Part shown: positions 22,916 to 33,547 of the stretch, piece after piece
Numbering within the stretch: the first letter of the stretch is position 1
Layout of the letters: each line of letters opens with the position of its first letter
DNA from: Pyricularia pennisetigena
Lineage: Eukaryota; Ascomycota; Sordariomycetes; Magnaporthales; Pyriculariaceae
Assembly: GCF_004337985.1 (NCBI RefSeq)
Contig: NC_043742.1
Coordinates: 3,954,176 to 4,018,175 of the forward strand
Reading direction: 5' to 3'
Length of the DNA: 64,000 bases
Program-made: the position numbers and the translations under genes
The notes under the pieces: model-generated
Told to the model about the DNA's origin: nothing
What the model saw: only the letters and a program-made list of their open reading frames with translations
The model's database searches: none

Positions 22916-25900
22916 ATGGCCCGTACCCGTCGCGTTTGTTGCTTGCTAACGCATCCTCGTTCGCATGAAGAATCAAGCCCTTCCGAAGTTCGCTCCAGCT
23001 CACCGACCCCTTCATCCCCCGAGAAACATGTCGAACGTCCCGCCGATATGCGCAGCTTCGAAGACCGAAGCCCTACGCGCACCGCTGGAAAAGCAAACAT
23101 GTCGGCCAGGCGCAGCGAGGAGGTTGCTCGATGGGCGCCCAAGTTGGAGCAGAGAACCGCACCCTGCGTAGCCCTGAAGCCTCTTGTAACGCAAGAAACC
23201 ATTGCTTTACCGCAGACTCGCGGCGAGGATGCGCCCCCGAGCAGGAGCAGCCCTATCGAAGGCCACATTGACTTGGACGAAAATCATTCACAGACTTGTG
23301 AATCACCACCTTCCCGCATACGAGTTCCGCAGCTTTTCCTCCGCGACGTCACGGAGTATACCAACCCGCAACTGGCCCCGGAAAGCAACCACCTAACCTT
23401 GGAAGAATTGGCACACCTCGTTCGCCTGAGCAAGTATCAGGAGCGCAAGCGCGCTACTACACGAGTCCGGCTGCAGCGCAGCCTGGTTTCTACAGCACTT
23501 TCCGCCAGATTGACAAGATGCGGGGAGTCAACCCACCGCAATCTGGTAAGCCTTTTCCGGACCCAGGACAAGAAGGCCTTTGCCAGTCTCTACAAGGCGG
23601 TTCATGATGTTCGCCTCAGTTGTATGGAGACGAGGAAATACGCCATGCTCGAACCAGACATGGAGTCTTTGTCTATGCAGTCCCCGGGTCTGGCTTCCTC
23701 CGAAGCTCTCGGTGCCATGCCGGGTTCCACGGCGTCTCTGGTCGGCTCTAGTGCCCCCTTCCTTAATGACATATCTCCAGCGTCCAAGGAGTCCTTGTTG
23801 GATTTCATTGCTCAGCTACGGAATAACCCGGACTATCTGGCTGCACGGCTTTGCTCACTAAATGCCACGGAGCTCTCCGCCTTAAAAACTTTTGACCAAA
23901 ATCACGAACCAATAGAGTCTGTCTTGCCATCGTCGGCCTCCGCTTCATCCAGACTGTCCGCCTCCAACCCGAGAGAAAGGACTTCCATATTGAGGAGTGT
24001 TTCGCAGAGGCATACAACCCCCTCAGCAAACCATATTGAGCAGCTATTGTCTTTCCAAAGGCACGATCCGCTGGCTGCACTTATTCATACCTGCTTTGCA
24101 AACTCGGCGGGCCCAGACAGTGCCGAAGATCGTCGCAGGACCGATGTATGGGCCACTGCTTTGGCGCGTTTGATCTCTGAGAGGCGGACTGGGAACGATT
24201 CCATCTTGTTCTCGGTCCTCAACGCCTGGTCTACAATGCGCGATTGGCCCGGCCGCTCGAACATGGAATGGTACCTGATGAAGATCCTGGAGGACGGTGC
24301 CTTCATCCTCGACAAGGCCGAGGACCAGAACGGTACACGGTTCAACCTGACCGCTTGGACCAGAGAGGACTCGCACAAGTCGGAACGGTTCTATGAGCGA
24401 GCCGTGGAGAAGCTGTTTGATATTCTGGACGATGAAGAAAACACCGGTATCCCCGAAGGCCTTGTTGAGCTTGGAAATGAAATTCTAAGGAAACTCGACC
24501 CGCAGTTTGTCGAGGGTGCAAGGCGAGGCATAGTTGTCAACTGGCTTTTCCATGTCTGGCTTTTGGAGGTCATGATCTACCCGGAAACACGCGGCATGAT
24601 GGCCGAGTACCACATTACTGATTACGGCCGCCAAAAGATACTCAAAAACGTTGCGTTGAAAGCGGCGGGCTTGGTCAACGAGATGATGTCGGGAAGGCAC
24701 GTCAAGCCAGAGATCGCCAAACATATAGACAATATTCTGGCTCGATTTGGACCATCACATGTGTCAAAACCGAAGACACGATTACTACCCGCAAGGTCAT
24801 TGACTTCATTGAGGGAGACAGTAGAAGTCCACCCGTATCTCCTCATATCGCCTGCTGACCTCGTGACCATGGTCAACGCACTTTTCCCCGAGAAGCGGCC
24901 GCAGTCAGCACAGTCAAGCAAATTCCGCTCTCGCACCACGTCCTTGTTTGACTTTGCCGCGCCTTCGCAGCCGATGAAAGCGATGGGAAACCGAAACAAC
25001 ACGGCGCACGATGGCGCTTCCATCATAAGCACAAGTCTTTCATCCGTGTTTAGCGATGCTACCACGTCAGACGATCCGCTTTTGGAGGAGCAACACACGG
25101 GGAATTCCGGTAGTCGCTATTCTCCACCTCCTCTTTCTCTGCCCAAACGCGTCAACACATATGAAGAGGACGGCTTTCGTCTACGGGAGGCTATTCACGA
25201 CATGACTCACTGCTTGGGTCAGGAAGTGGTTCAGGGGACATGTCATCCGTGCACTGAGCGCTGGGCGGTCTTGTTCATCTCGCCCGACGGCAACTCGTTG
25301 TCTACGCAGATGATATATGATCCCGACGAAGATGAGAACGAGGAGGATGAGCGATCGCCATCTAGTGACACTGATGACGAGGATGCCGAAGAGGGCAGTT
25401 TGGATCTCGACAAGGACTACCATCAGCTCCGAGACTCGATACTCAAGCTGGTCGAGGACTTTGAGATACCTCAAGAAAAACCGGCATCGGGCAAGAACAC
25501 GAAAACATTTAGCAACAGAACATACTCCACCTTGAAGCGGTATAAATCGAGAAACCGAATATTCATAACTGAGCACAGGAGAGAAAATCGGGAACGTCAA
25601 GACGGGGCTTTTTCTTTATCCGATTTGAACGGTGCAAAACCCGTCGACGAGACCGAGTCGAGCAAAGACGCGGCAGACGAAGGCCAACATACTGATATCG
25701 GTGCCATGGACTCAGAAGTTGCCGAAGGGGAATCGGTACTCGTGACGATGCTAAAAGCTGCATCGGCACAAGCACGCGCGCAATCCGACTTTGTAGCGGC
25801 CCACGACTACTGGCGTACACTGGAGAGACTCAATTCGCTCAACTCACCCTCCCTTCGCTCAAACGGCTTCGCCGTCCTCCTCAACATCTTCTCTCGCGGG

Positions 25901-28369
25901 CCTCGCGGCTCCATCAGAAGATCTGCGTCCGCCATTGAGGAATACGATGCATGGCTCGTGTGGCTCAAGCAGTCCCAGGAGCGCACCGACAGCGCCATAG
26001 AGTCCATGATGAAGCGTCTTGCAGCATTGAGAGACAAGGCCTGGTACGTCATGGATGTACTGAATTCGAACCCGTACGACCACAGTTCCAAGATTGCCAC
26101 CGCTCTCAAGGCAATGGGCTCACAACCAAGCACACGGCCGCCTGTCAACCAGAAGAGCGCCAAGCTTGCGTTTTTGTACACTACAGAGTCTCAAATGACA
26201 GACATGTTGAGCGGCGGGAAAGAGTATGGCTTCTGGAACAAACTCTCGGATGATCACTCGGAAAAGACGACAAAATGGCTGCGACACCTCAACATTGAAA
26301 ACTTTTGCAAAGGAGAGGAGCGTATTCACAGACTCGGGCTCGAGGTGGATATCTGCATCAACAAGCTTGTGGGCGATGGTGTGACGCCGGCACCAGAACT
26401 TTGGACAAACGACCTATACGCGGTCGACCGGGGAAGTTTAGACCGAAACACCCCCAAAGAACGGGATTGGGACGATGCCTCGAGCATTGTGAGTGATGTC
26501 GACAGGCGCTACCCAAGCCGATTCGGCTCTGGCCTTAGAGACCTTCGCAGTGTTTCTTCTTTCAACATGAGCCAACATTCGTTCGACTCGGGTCGATTCA
26601 GCTTTTCGAGGGCCTCAGGCGCTGCAATGAGCGAGGCACTAGACTCGCAGAGCTACTTTGGGGCCTCATCGCCCGTGCATACCATAGATTCCACAGTCAC
26701 GTACTGGTCGCAGTTCCAGTCGGCCATTTCCACCCAAGGCAGCGTCGCCCGGCCACAGTCACCTACTACGAGTTTTACGAGTCTCTCGGGATCCATGGCT
26801 GTGCCGCAAACCTACAGAACGCTGCGCTCTCAGCTATCATCTGCTTCATTGAGGCCAGGAACGTCAGCCTCGTCTAACGAGACGGTGCTCATGCAGCGGC
26901 TTTCTGAGGAGAAGACGCGCTTCCTTGCTCGGCTGAGACAAACGCTGACGAGTCTCTTGCTATCTGACCTGGGAAACCTGGTGTTTGCCAGGGGCTCTGA
27001 ATCAGATCTTTGGTTCCGAGATCTCGGGCAGCGATGCATCAAGCACCGGGACAGCACAGATCGCCAGCAACAGGCCCCTGTTGTAGTAGAGAAGAGAAGA
27101 TCCAAGGAGATGGGTGGCTTGCGCCGTGCCATCGAGAAGAAGAGGAGCTTTGAAAACCTCCGCAAGGCCGGGGAGAATGCATCATCTGTGACTATGGACG
27201 ATGGGGGTGTCAAGCTTACCGTTCCCGCTACCAGCCCAGACATGCCAACCGAGGGCAGCGCGAACACATTGCAAAATAACACATCTGCTACGGATAGCAC
27301 GACAACAAACTCTACCTTGGCATCGTCTTTGAAGCCGAGACGGCGATCGAAAAACTCAGAGTTTCCATTCACGAAGGCATACCAACGTCTATTAAGGATG
27401 TTCTGTGTTCACCCGAACCCTATGGTCAAGCTCGACGCACTTTACGAGCTTGAGCAGCTTATAATAGCTTCATTGGTTTCGAGCGGCTCCCGCAAGCGGC
27501 CAGGATTGTCTCAGCGAGGCAGCAGCGGGTCCGGCCAGCCACCTGTGGGCGGAAGTGTATCGCCGCCTACGCCCTCTCTTGCCAAGCCTTTGGAGAAGAC
27601 TATTGACAATGTCAAGGAGCGAAGGTCGCACACCATGAGTCTCAGATCGCATCTGCCTCCGTCAGTTCAGGGCAATACAGATGCGATCGTTAACGTTTTG
27701 CGTACGCTTTTCCGAGACGCTGCAGTTCGACCAAAAACTCTTTTCCGTGACCTGCAGTTCATTGCGTCGTTTGTTCCAGGGTCTGTCCTTGATCAGACAG
27801 AGAAAGGCATGGCTTTTTGGAATGTTGGGCTGGCTGCTTTGCTTCTGAAGCAAGAGGTTTGCGGCACGATTGTCGAGATGGCAGACGAGATCCTCAAGAC
27901 GGCCAGCACTGGCAACGCTGGCATCAGCATGTCAAGCGTGCCGCCTTCTACCACCGGCTTTTCAGGTACGGCATCAACCTCGTCGGCTGCCTCTGGGGGA
28001 TCGTCGTCAGTTCCGTCAACGTTTGTCGAAGCACCCACCAAGAAAGACGCTGAACGCATGTGGATCATCACAGCCAAGGAGGGCCACCCAACGGCGCAGC
28101 GGGAATTGGCGCTCTTCTACCTCATCGAAGACCCATCAGAGTTTGATGTCGAGAAGGCGACTCTGCCCCTTTCCAAGATCAGCGGAGTGCTCAGGCAACA
28201 GGTGTTGGACAACTACGCGACTTCCCGCAAGGGCAGCGAGTCGGGCACCAAGGACCCAGTACGTATGTGCCTGGCCATCCACTGGGCGGCGGCAGCAGCA
28301 GAAGGTGGTGATGGGATTGCGAGGGACTTTATTAAACAGCAGGACGACCAGTTGGGACTGGCCAAGTAG
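22916..28369 (+). CDS. Very large uncharacterised fungal protein with C-terminal Sel1-like repeats
   Basis: One uninterrupted 1817-codon frame, so expression as a large protein is well supported even though I do not recognise the family. The N-terminal about 130 residues are Ser/Pro/Arg-rich. About 160-230 and 380-640 are helical and well folded in appearance. The segment around NWLFHVWLLEVMIYPETRG has the feel of a RasGAP-like helical domain, but I cannot confirm it. An acidic Asp/Glu patch follows (about 800-830), then helical blocks and Ser-rich linkers (about 1180-1340). The C-terminus has two Sel1-like repeats: one beginning AERMWIITAKEGHPTAQREL, and one within CLAIHWAAAAAEGGDGIARDF (last about 35 residues). 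No signal peptide or membrane span. An upstream in-frame start is not evident. Confidence 0.8.
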   Translation: MARTRRVCCLLTHPRSHEESSPSEVRSSSPTPSSPEKHVERPADMRSFEDRSPTRTAGKANMSARRSEEVARWAPKLEQRTAPCVALKPLVTQETIALPQTRGEDAPPSRSSPIEGHIDLDENHSQTCESPPSRIRVPQLFLRDVTEYTNPQLAPESNHLTLEELAHLVRLSKYQERKRATTRVRLQRSLVSTALSARLTRCGESTHRNLVSLFRTQDKKAFASLYKAVHDVRLSCMETRKYAMLEPDMESLSMQSPGLASSEALGAMPGSTASLVGSSAPFLNDISPASKESLLDFIAQLRNNPDYLAARLCSLNATELSALKTFDQNHEPIESVLPSSASASSRLSASNPRERTSILRSVSQRHTTPSANHIEQLLSFQRHDPLAALIHTCFANSAGPDSAEDRRRTDVWATALARLISERRTGNDSILFSVLNAWSTMRDWPGRSNMEWYLMKILEDGAFILDKAEDQNGTRFNLTAWTREDSHKSERFYERAVEKLFDILDDEENTGIPEGLVELGNEILRKLDPQFVEGARRGIVVNWLFHVWLLEVMIYPETRGMMAEYHITDYGRQKILKNVALKAAGLVNEMMSGRHVKPEIAKHIDNILARFGPSHVSKPKTRLLPARSLTSLRETVEVHPYLLISPADLVTMVNALFPEKRPQSAQSSKFRSRTTSLFDFAAPSQPMKAMGNRNNTAHDGASIISTSLSSVFSDATTSDDPLLEEQHTGNSGSRYSPPPLSLPKRVNTYEEDGFRLREAIHDMTHCLGQEVVQGTCHPCTERWAVLFISPDGNSLSTQMIYDPDEDENEEDERSPSSDTDDEDAEEGSLDLDKDYHQLRDSILKLVEDFEIPQEKPASGKNTKTFSNRTYSTLKRYKSRNRIFITEHRRENRERQDGAFSLSDLNGAKPVDETESSKDAADEGQHTDIGAMDSEVAEGESVLVTMLKAASAQARAQSDFVAAHDYWRTLERLNSLNSPSLRSNGFAVLLNIFSRGPRGSIRRSASAIEEYDAWLVWLKQSQERTDSAIESMMKRLAALRDKAWYVMDVLNSNPYDHSSKIATALKAMGSQPSTRPPVNQKSAKLAFLYTTESQMTDMLSGGKEYGFWNKLSDDHSEKTTKWLRHLNIENFCKGEERIHRLGLEVDICINKLVGDGVTPAPELWTNDLYAVDRGSLDRNTPKERDWDDASSIVSDVDRRYPSRFGSGLRDLRSVSSFNMSQHSFDSGRFSFSRASGAAMSEALDSQSYFGASSPVHTIDSTVTYWSQFQSAISTQGSVARPQSPTTSFTSLSGSMAVPQTYRTLRSQLSSASLRPGTSASSNETVLMQRLSEEKTRFLARLRQTLTSLLLSDLGNLVFARGSESDLWFRDLGQRCIKHRDSTDRQQQAPVVVEKRRSKEMGGLRRAIEKKRSFENLRKAGENASSVTMDDGGVKLTVPATSPDMPTEGSANTLQNNTSATDSTTTNSTLASSLKPRRRSKNSEFPFTKAYQRLLRMFCVHPNPMVKLDALYELEQLIIASLVSSGSRKRPGLSQRGSSGSGQPPVGGSVSPPTPSLAKPLEKTIDNVKERRSHTMSLRSHLPPSVQGNTDAIVNVLRTLFRDAAVRPKTLFRDLQFIASFVPGSVLDQTEKGMAFWNVGLAALLLKQEVCGTIVEMADEILKTASTGNAGISMSSVPPSTTGFSGTASTSSAASGGSSSVPSTFVEAPTKKDAERMWIITAKEGHPTAQRELALFYLIEDPSEFDVEKATLPLSKISGVLRQQVLDNYATSRKGSESGTKDPVRMCLAIHWAAAAAEGGDGIARDFIKQQDDQLGLAK

Positions 28370-29760
28370 GAATCGTTGCATTGTTGTTTCTGCTGCAAAG
28401 AATAAGGAAGAAGCTGTTCTGAGTGTAAAACATGGATGGACGGTTGGGCTGAATTAGCTTGGTTTTCGTTTTTTTTGGGGGGGAATTGGTCTCCTTGGAT
28501 TGCGGGCAATATTGAGGCAGACTTTTAGGTCTTGCATGGGTTGTTGATCGGCGTTGGTGTTTTATATACAGTGATACAGTGACGGATATACCACGCAGCA
28601 ACGGTCTGTTAGTTTTTATTGAAAGTAATTCTTTTAAGACGGTTGCCTTGTTTTTTGTTCATTGGAGGTGTGCTCCAGTGCTAAACGTCCGTCGAGGATG
28701 AAATAAGTAACTCGCAGTGGTGTCCAAGCTATCATTGGGTTAGTTACCAGGCCACTTGCTGGAAAGCATAACTGGTAAGTGATTTTGTGAAGGACGCTGT
28801 GTAACTTGCAATACCATGTCAAGTTCACATAGGAACCAGATCACCGCTGTCAGCTGGGTTGTTCATACGCCATTTCTGAAAGAGTATCTTTATGCTGTGA
28901 ATACAGTAAAATTTATTTATTATTCTACGCCGTTAGATCCCAGGGGATATCCAGTGTCTTTGCCTAATTTGGTCTATGCAAAGGGGGGATCAGTGCCGGG
29001 GACGGGCGCGGCCCTGGGGACCGATCCTTTCTCGGGTCGGGTGAAGACCTTTGCCTGGTAAACGTGTGGCTTGTTGAGCTGAAAAATTGTGGTTGCAGAG
29101 TCCATCTCAACAGAGGAAACAAAGAAAGGGGAGGCGGGCCGTCTGCAAAGGCAGTGTTGCAGGACAAAGGCGGGCCGAACAGGAGCGCGTGGTTTCTATT
29201 ATTACTTTTTATTTTTCTTTCAGCACAAATAAAGCTGGTGCCTTGCTCTCCAGATCAAGGGGGGCCTCAAACGGATGTCGTTGTTCTCGACGAATCCGTC
29301 GCCGGTGAGGTCCTCAGCCCAGTGCCTAGTAAGCTTTGGTCCAAAGAAGCATTGTGTCGTAATGTACACGTCCTTTCAGTTTGTGAGAGAGTTTGCAGGA
29401 TGCATTCCCGTCGTTTGTTTGCCACGAGCAAGGGAGGGGAGGCAACTGAGCAAGAAAGTGAAAGGCAGAGGAGTGAGCAACCGCGCATCATGGGTTTCGA
29501 GTTCAATATAAAACGAGCTTCTGAGAAGAGAGGTTCATGTTGCTGTCTTGTTCTCACCACCGCAACACACGAAACTGCAATCGCAAAAACAACATTTCCA
29601 AGTCTGAACAAGATCCCAGCTCTACCACATACCCAGTCAATAGTATCTGTCTACTCCCGGTGAGTCCCAATCTTCTGGTCGCGCCAACACGAGGCACTCC
29701 CTTCCAGATCTTATATCAGGCACTGACGTCAGCTCAGACCAAAACACACAGTCACAAAAC
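28370..29760. other. Intergenic
   Basis: No supported gene in 1.4 kb. A TATAAAA box at about 29507-29513 and an A/C-rich leader precede the next start codon and probably form its promoter and 5' UTR. Confidence 0.45.
29507..29513 (+). promoter_or_regulatory. TATA box of the exon-duplicated gene
   Basis: TATAAAA about 250 bp before the ATG at 29761, followed by a C/A-rich stretch resembling a fungal 5' UTR. Confidence 0.4.
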
Positions 29761-30410
29761 ATGTCTTCAGGCGACAAGAACAGCAACCGGGGTGACAGCG
29801 GTCACTCGTCGTCCAACGGCCCGGAGCGTCTGCCTGGACCACGATATGAGGGCAGCATCTTTGGCCACAGTTCGGTTGTGAGTTCATCTTTGAGAACCAC
29901 TCTGACAAAAATAGAGAAGTGATTTTTTTTCAAGGCTTTAAAAATGCTAACTTTTTCGGCGCTTTTTTGTTTCCTCCCTCCCCTTGTAAAGCACTGGGAA
30001 AAGGTTTACGGCAACCCCAAACCGGAAGCCAGCTCTGGAGACAAGTCTGGAGAAAGCGGCGACGGCAGCGGAAGCAAGGACAGCAACCGGGGTACCAGCG
30101 GTCACTCCTCGTCCAACAGCGCGGAGCGTCTACCTGGACCACAATATGAGGGCAGCATTTTTGGCCACAGTTCGGTTGTAAGTTTATCCTTGAAACCCAT
30201 TTTGACAAAAATAGAAAAATGATCTTTCTTTTAGGTTTGAAAGATGCTAATTTTTTCGGCGCTTTTTTGTTCCTCCCTCCCCTTGTAAAGCACTGGGAAA
30301 AGGTTTACGGCAACCCCAAACCGGGAGCCAGCTCTGGAGACAAGTCTGGAGGAAGCGGCGACGGCAGCGGAAGCAAGAACAGCACCGACGAGAAGAAGAC
30401 TTCTTCCTGA
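29761..30410 (+). CDS. Small hydrophilic protein with tandemly duplicated exon, 140 aa
   Basis: Three exons: 29761-29877, 29992-30177 and 30291-30410. Both introns (114 and 113 nt) are phase 0, begin GTGAGT/GTAAGT, carry GCTAAC/GCTAAT and end with an identical CCTTGTAAAG. The protein is Gly/Ser-rich and hydrophilic. The half-unit RLPGPxYEGSIFGHSSV ends exons 1 and 2, and HWEKVYGNPKP begins exons 2 and 3. Exon 2 is therefore one complete copy of a 62-residue unit. The two introns are themselves near-identical, so a roughly 300-bp genomic segment was duplicated in tandem. Removing one unit would leave a 78-aa two-exon ancestor. I do not recognise the family. No signal peptide, membrane span or cysteine. 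Function unknown. Confidence 0.75.
29770..30370 (+). repeat. Two-copy tandem duplication, period about 300 bp
   Basis: AGCAACCGGGGT at 29782 recurs at 30082 (period 300), and CACTGGGAAAAGG at 29992 recurs at 30291 (period 299). Similarity extends through the exon, the intron and the next exon, with only scattered substitutions and one indel. Confidence 0.85.
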
Positions 30411-31455
30411 AGTCTAGTCCTGCTGGTTGCTTGGCTTCTGTATACCTCGACAATAGTGCGATGTGGTGGTGATGATGAAGGACATGGCGCATGACTTTGT
30501 ATATTGGGCTCAAATGCTGGCTCGTCTAGGCTTTATTCTCCAGCTGTCTATAAGGAGGTGGATAGGACTAAGTACTGGGCTGCCGTCTTAGCCCTCAAAA
30601 CACATGTTCATACGTTGGTCTTTCCAGGATTGCTTTTTTTTTGTTAGGTAGGAAAAGCCAATATGTACATTTTGCCCCATTTTGTTGCATTCTACTTTCT
30701 CCCCCTCGATGAGCAATAAATTGCGCCAGGTACAAGTCGTATATTTCAGTTCTCTTTCCTCCTACATAAGTGTCGATGAAGTACCATGCGCTCATGTTTT
30801 TAAAAGTCTATGATTTATCTGAGATAACTACAGGGAGGCCGTAATGAGCGACAACAGCATCTCGTCCAACTAATAATACCAAATTTCTCCCTCCACACCT
30901 ACAAGACAGTCATGGCGAGAAACTTGATTCTGATTCATGCATCTCCAATTCTTGCTAGAGTTTGGCTACAGTTCAGTCCATGACTGTTTTTTGATGGTCT
31001 GTATTCCAACTTATATCGGCCTTGTCGCCTGAAGCATTCACATGATCTCGTCTGCTGCGGCGCTTGCTTCCTTGTGCCCAGCATACAGACGCATATCCAA
31101 CTCAGACGAATAGTTAAACGACGCAAGAAAAGGAACATGGCACGCGATGTGTGGTGAGAGGCTTGGAGCAGGCCATAACTGAAGTTCAAGGAGTAGACCT
31201 GGGTTTGGACATGGATCTTGGCTTGCTATATTCTACCTGCCACATCGGTCCCGACGATTCGCCCAACTGCTTACTCCTTTGGTCTTATTTTAATCTTGGA
31301 TTCATCGTGGCAGACTATAGAATGTCAGACATACGAAACAAAAGCCCTAAGCCTACCTACGCAGAACCCAAGACATGTATGCGTCGAAACACTCTCAGTG
31401 CAGATGTAAAATCAAAATCCTGCAGGATATATCCCCTACAGCATATCGCTCAATT
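30411..31455. other. Intergenic
   Basis: 3' flanks of two genes facing each other (the exon-duplicated gene and the acidic protein). No coding signal recognised. Confidence 0.5.
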
Positions 31456-32319
31456 TTAGTCAAATATCACGCGCCTGGTCGTTGGATCGACCCGACCCTC
31501 GGGACCGGGTATCTGCACCCCAGCTTTACTCCTAGCCCCGGCATCGCCATCCACATCCTTCCCGGCCCAGGTCACCGGCCTGTCGCTTTCGCTTCTGCCG
31601 GTGCTCTTGAAGCCGTTCAGGCTCACGTCCTTCCAACCGAGCTCCCTACAGCTCAGAGTGCCCTTGAACCTGCGACAGTCGTTGGTAGTAAAGACGACGT
31701 AGCCGAGGCCATGCTGGTACGCGCTCGACTTGAACGAAAACGCATTGGATGATTTCCTCGACACGACCGGAGAGAGCGGGGGTGCGTTCTCCCTCGCCTT
31801 GGAATCCACCACGCCATTCCACGCGAGCCAGAACTTGGGAGAGCGGAACGAGTTCTTCTCAAAGGTGTCGAACCGATCCGGCGTAGCGTCCCCGTCCTCG
31901 CCACCGTCCTCGTCATCGTGGTCGGCACTGTTGGCATCTTCCTCATCCTCCTCATCCTCTTCATCCCCCGCCACGGCGCCCGAGAGCCGATCCGTGATGA
32001 TCTGCAGCCGCTTCCTGCTGGCGGCCAGCACGACGGTGGCGGCAACGACACCCGGCAGCTTGAGCTGGCCCAGGATGCCCTGCCCGTCATCGGTCAGGCG
32101 GAGAAGCTCTAGCTGCGGCTCGTCCAGATCGTCCTGGTCGCCGGCCTCGAGGGAACCCTTCAGGACCCGGTCATATGCGGTGCACTTCACCTCGTAGTCG
32201 CCAAAGGTCTTGCGGACGTCAAAATTGGCCGTCTTCTTCTTGTCCTTGGAATCTCGCCGCGAGTTGCGGTTATGCATATGGCGCGTTGAAAGCGCATGGT
32301 CTTGCCAGTCATCTGCCAT
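31456..32319 (-). CDS. Uncharacterised acidic-patch protein, 287 aa
   Basis: Single exon. The N-terminus is charged and basic (about 1-32), followed by a folded-looking domain: FDVRKTFGDYEVKC, then LLRLTDDGQGILGQLKLPGV and a Val/Ala-rich strand. A run of about 35 acidic residues (about 120-150) separates this from a second block with FRSPKFWLAWNGVV and YVVFTTNDCRRFKGTLSC. The mix of two beta-rich halves joined by an acidic linker suggests one split domain. I do not recognise the family. No targeting signal is visible. Confidence 0.7.
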   Translation of the reverse strand: MADDWQDHALSTRHMHNRNSRRDSKDKKKTANFDVRKTFGDYEVKCTAYDRVLKGSLEAGDQDDLDEPQLELLRLTDDGQGILGQLKLPGVVAATVVLAASRKRLQIITDRLSGAVAGDEEDEEDEEDANSADHDDEDGGEDGDATPDRFDTFEKNSFRSPKFWLAWNGVVDSKARENAPPLSPVVSRKSSNAFSFKSSAYQHGLGYVVFTTNDCRRFKGTLSCRELGWKDVSLNGFKSTGRSESDRPVTWAGKDVDGDAGARSKAGVQIPGPEGRVDPTTRRVIFD

Positions 32320-33547
32320 TGTTTTGATCCAGAGTCAAACGGGGGAAAAGCTCAGGTCAAGCCAAGAAAACCCATGGGCTCAGGGCAGGGTGGCCGAGTT
32401 GCTCAGTGAGTAAGTTTAGGTGAGCTTTTGTGCAAGTGAGTCGAGCTGGGTGTGAAAGGTGCAGTGCGTTAGCTTGCTTTCGTCGCACCAAAGGATTGAC
32501 ATTTGGGCAGACGTTGAAAGAAAAAAAAAAAAAAGCCCGCAATATCAGGCGGCAGGAGTTGGTTTTGAATTGTCGTATCGTGTCAAGATGCGGAGTAATT
32601 AACATGAGGGGGAAAACTGGTCAAAGAAAGGGTCGAGGTAGCCCCGACGTTTGTCTGTGAGGAGTTCATGTACTTTACTCTTTGTCGCGTGCCGGCTGCA
32701 GTGAGGGGTTACGTCATGGGGCCGAGACTTAGATGAAGGGGTGAGAATATGACACCATTGAAATAGCCATGATACGATGGCTAAGTGCCTCTGGCATTTC
32801 TCAAGAACCACACAAATCATTTGAAACTTTGTATTCCTGGCACGTTAACTGAACTGACTCTCTGGTAATCGAAATAACAACAGAGGCAACGAGCTCTTTA
32901 TTTTCACAGCTAATGGAATTGTTGACGCGACTTGACCATTTTCTTTTCCAGAGCTAGATTCAGACTCTCTCGACGGTCCAGACCGAGGTTAGCAAACTAC
33001 TGAGCGTACATGCAGACCTTCCTCCAGTATGTGACCTTGAGAAATCAAATGGAAGCCTTTGCGCACAGAGCCTGATTTATGACACCCTTTGTTTTCGTGC
33101 ATAAGGAGGTTGGTTGGTTGATGACAATAAATGTTTTATGGAAGGTCTAACGAACCAAATACAATTGCTGCTGGTCATTGGATCCCGGTAGACAGCGTCG
33201 TCGTCGGTTGATGTCCCCAGAATTGATCAACAAAGAAAAGATAAAGATGGCGCAATCAAGTAGGCAAAAGTCGCTACCATACAGTTGGGACTGATAATGG
33301 CAGCTGAAGACCCCACCGGGCCGGCCCGCAACCCAATCTGATTCAATCGTCTCTGTAGCCATAGAAACAAAAGGATACTGTGGGAAACTTTGACTCCTTT
33401 GTGCGAATAAGACGAACAAGGTGACCTAAGAGGCAGATACCAATAAATCAACATCGAGATCAAGATTAGATCAGACCAGCACCGCAAAACCCAACCAAAA
33501 AAAAAAAAAAAAGAAAAAACTTCCCCACCAGAAACAAAACCGCCACT
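32320..33547. other. Intergenic, divergent promoters
   Basis: Lies between the divergent starts of the acidic-patch protein and the thioredoxin-like gene. Contains A-rich runs (32520-32533, 33500-33514). No gene recognised. Confidence 0.5.
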
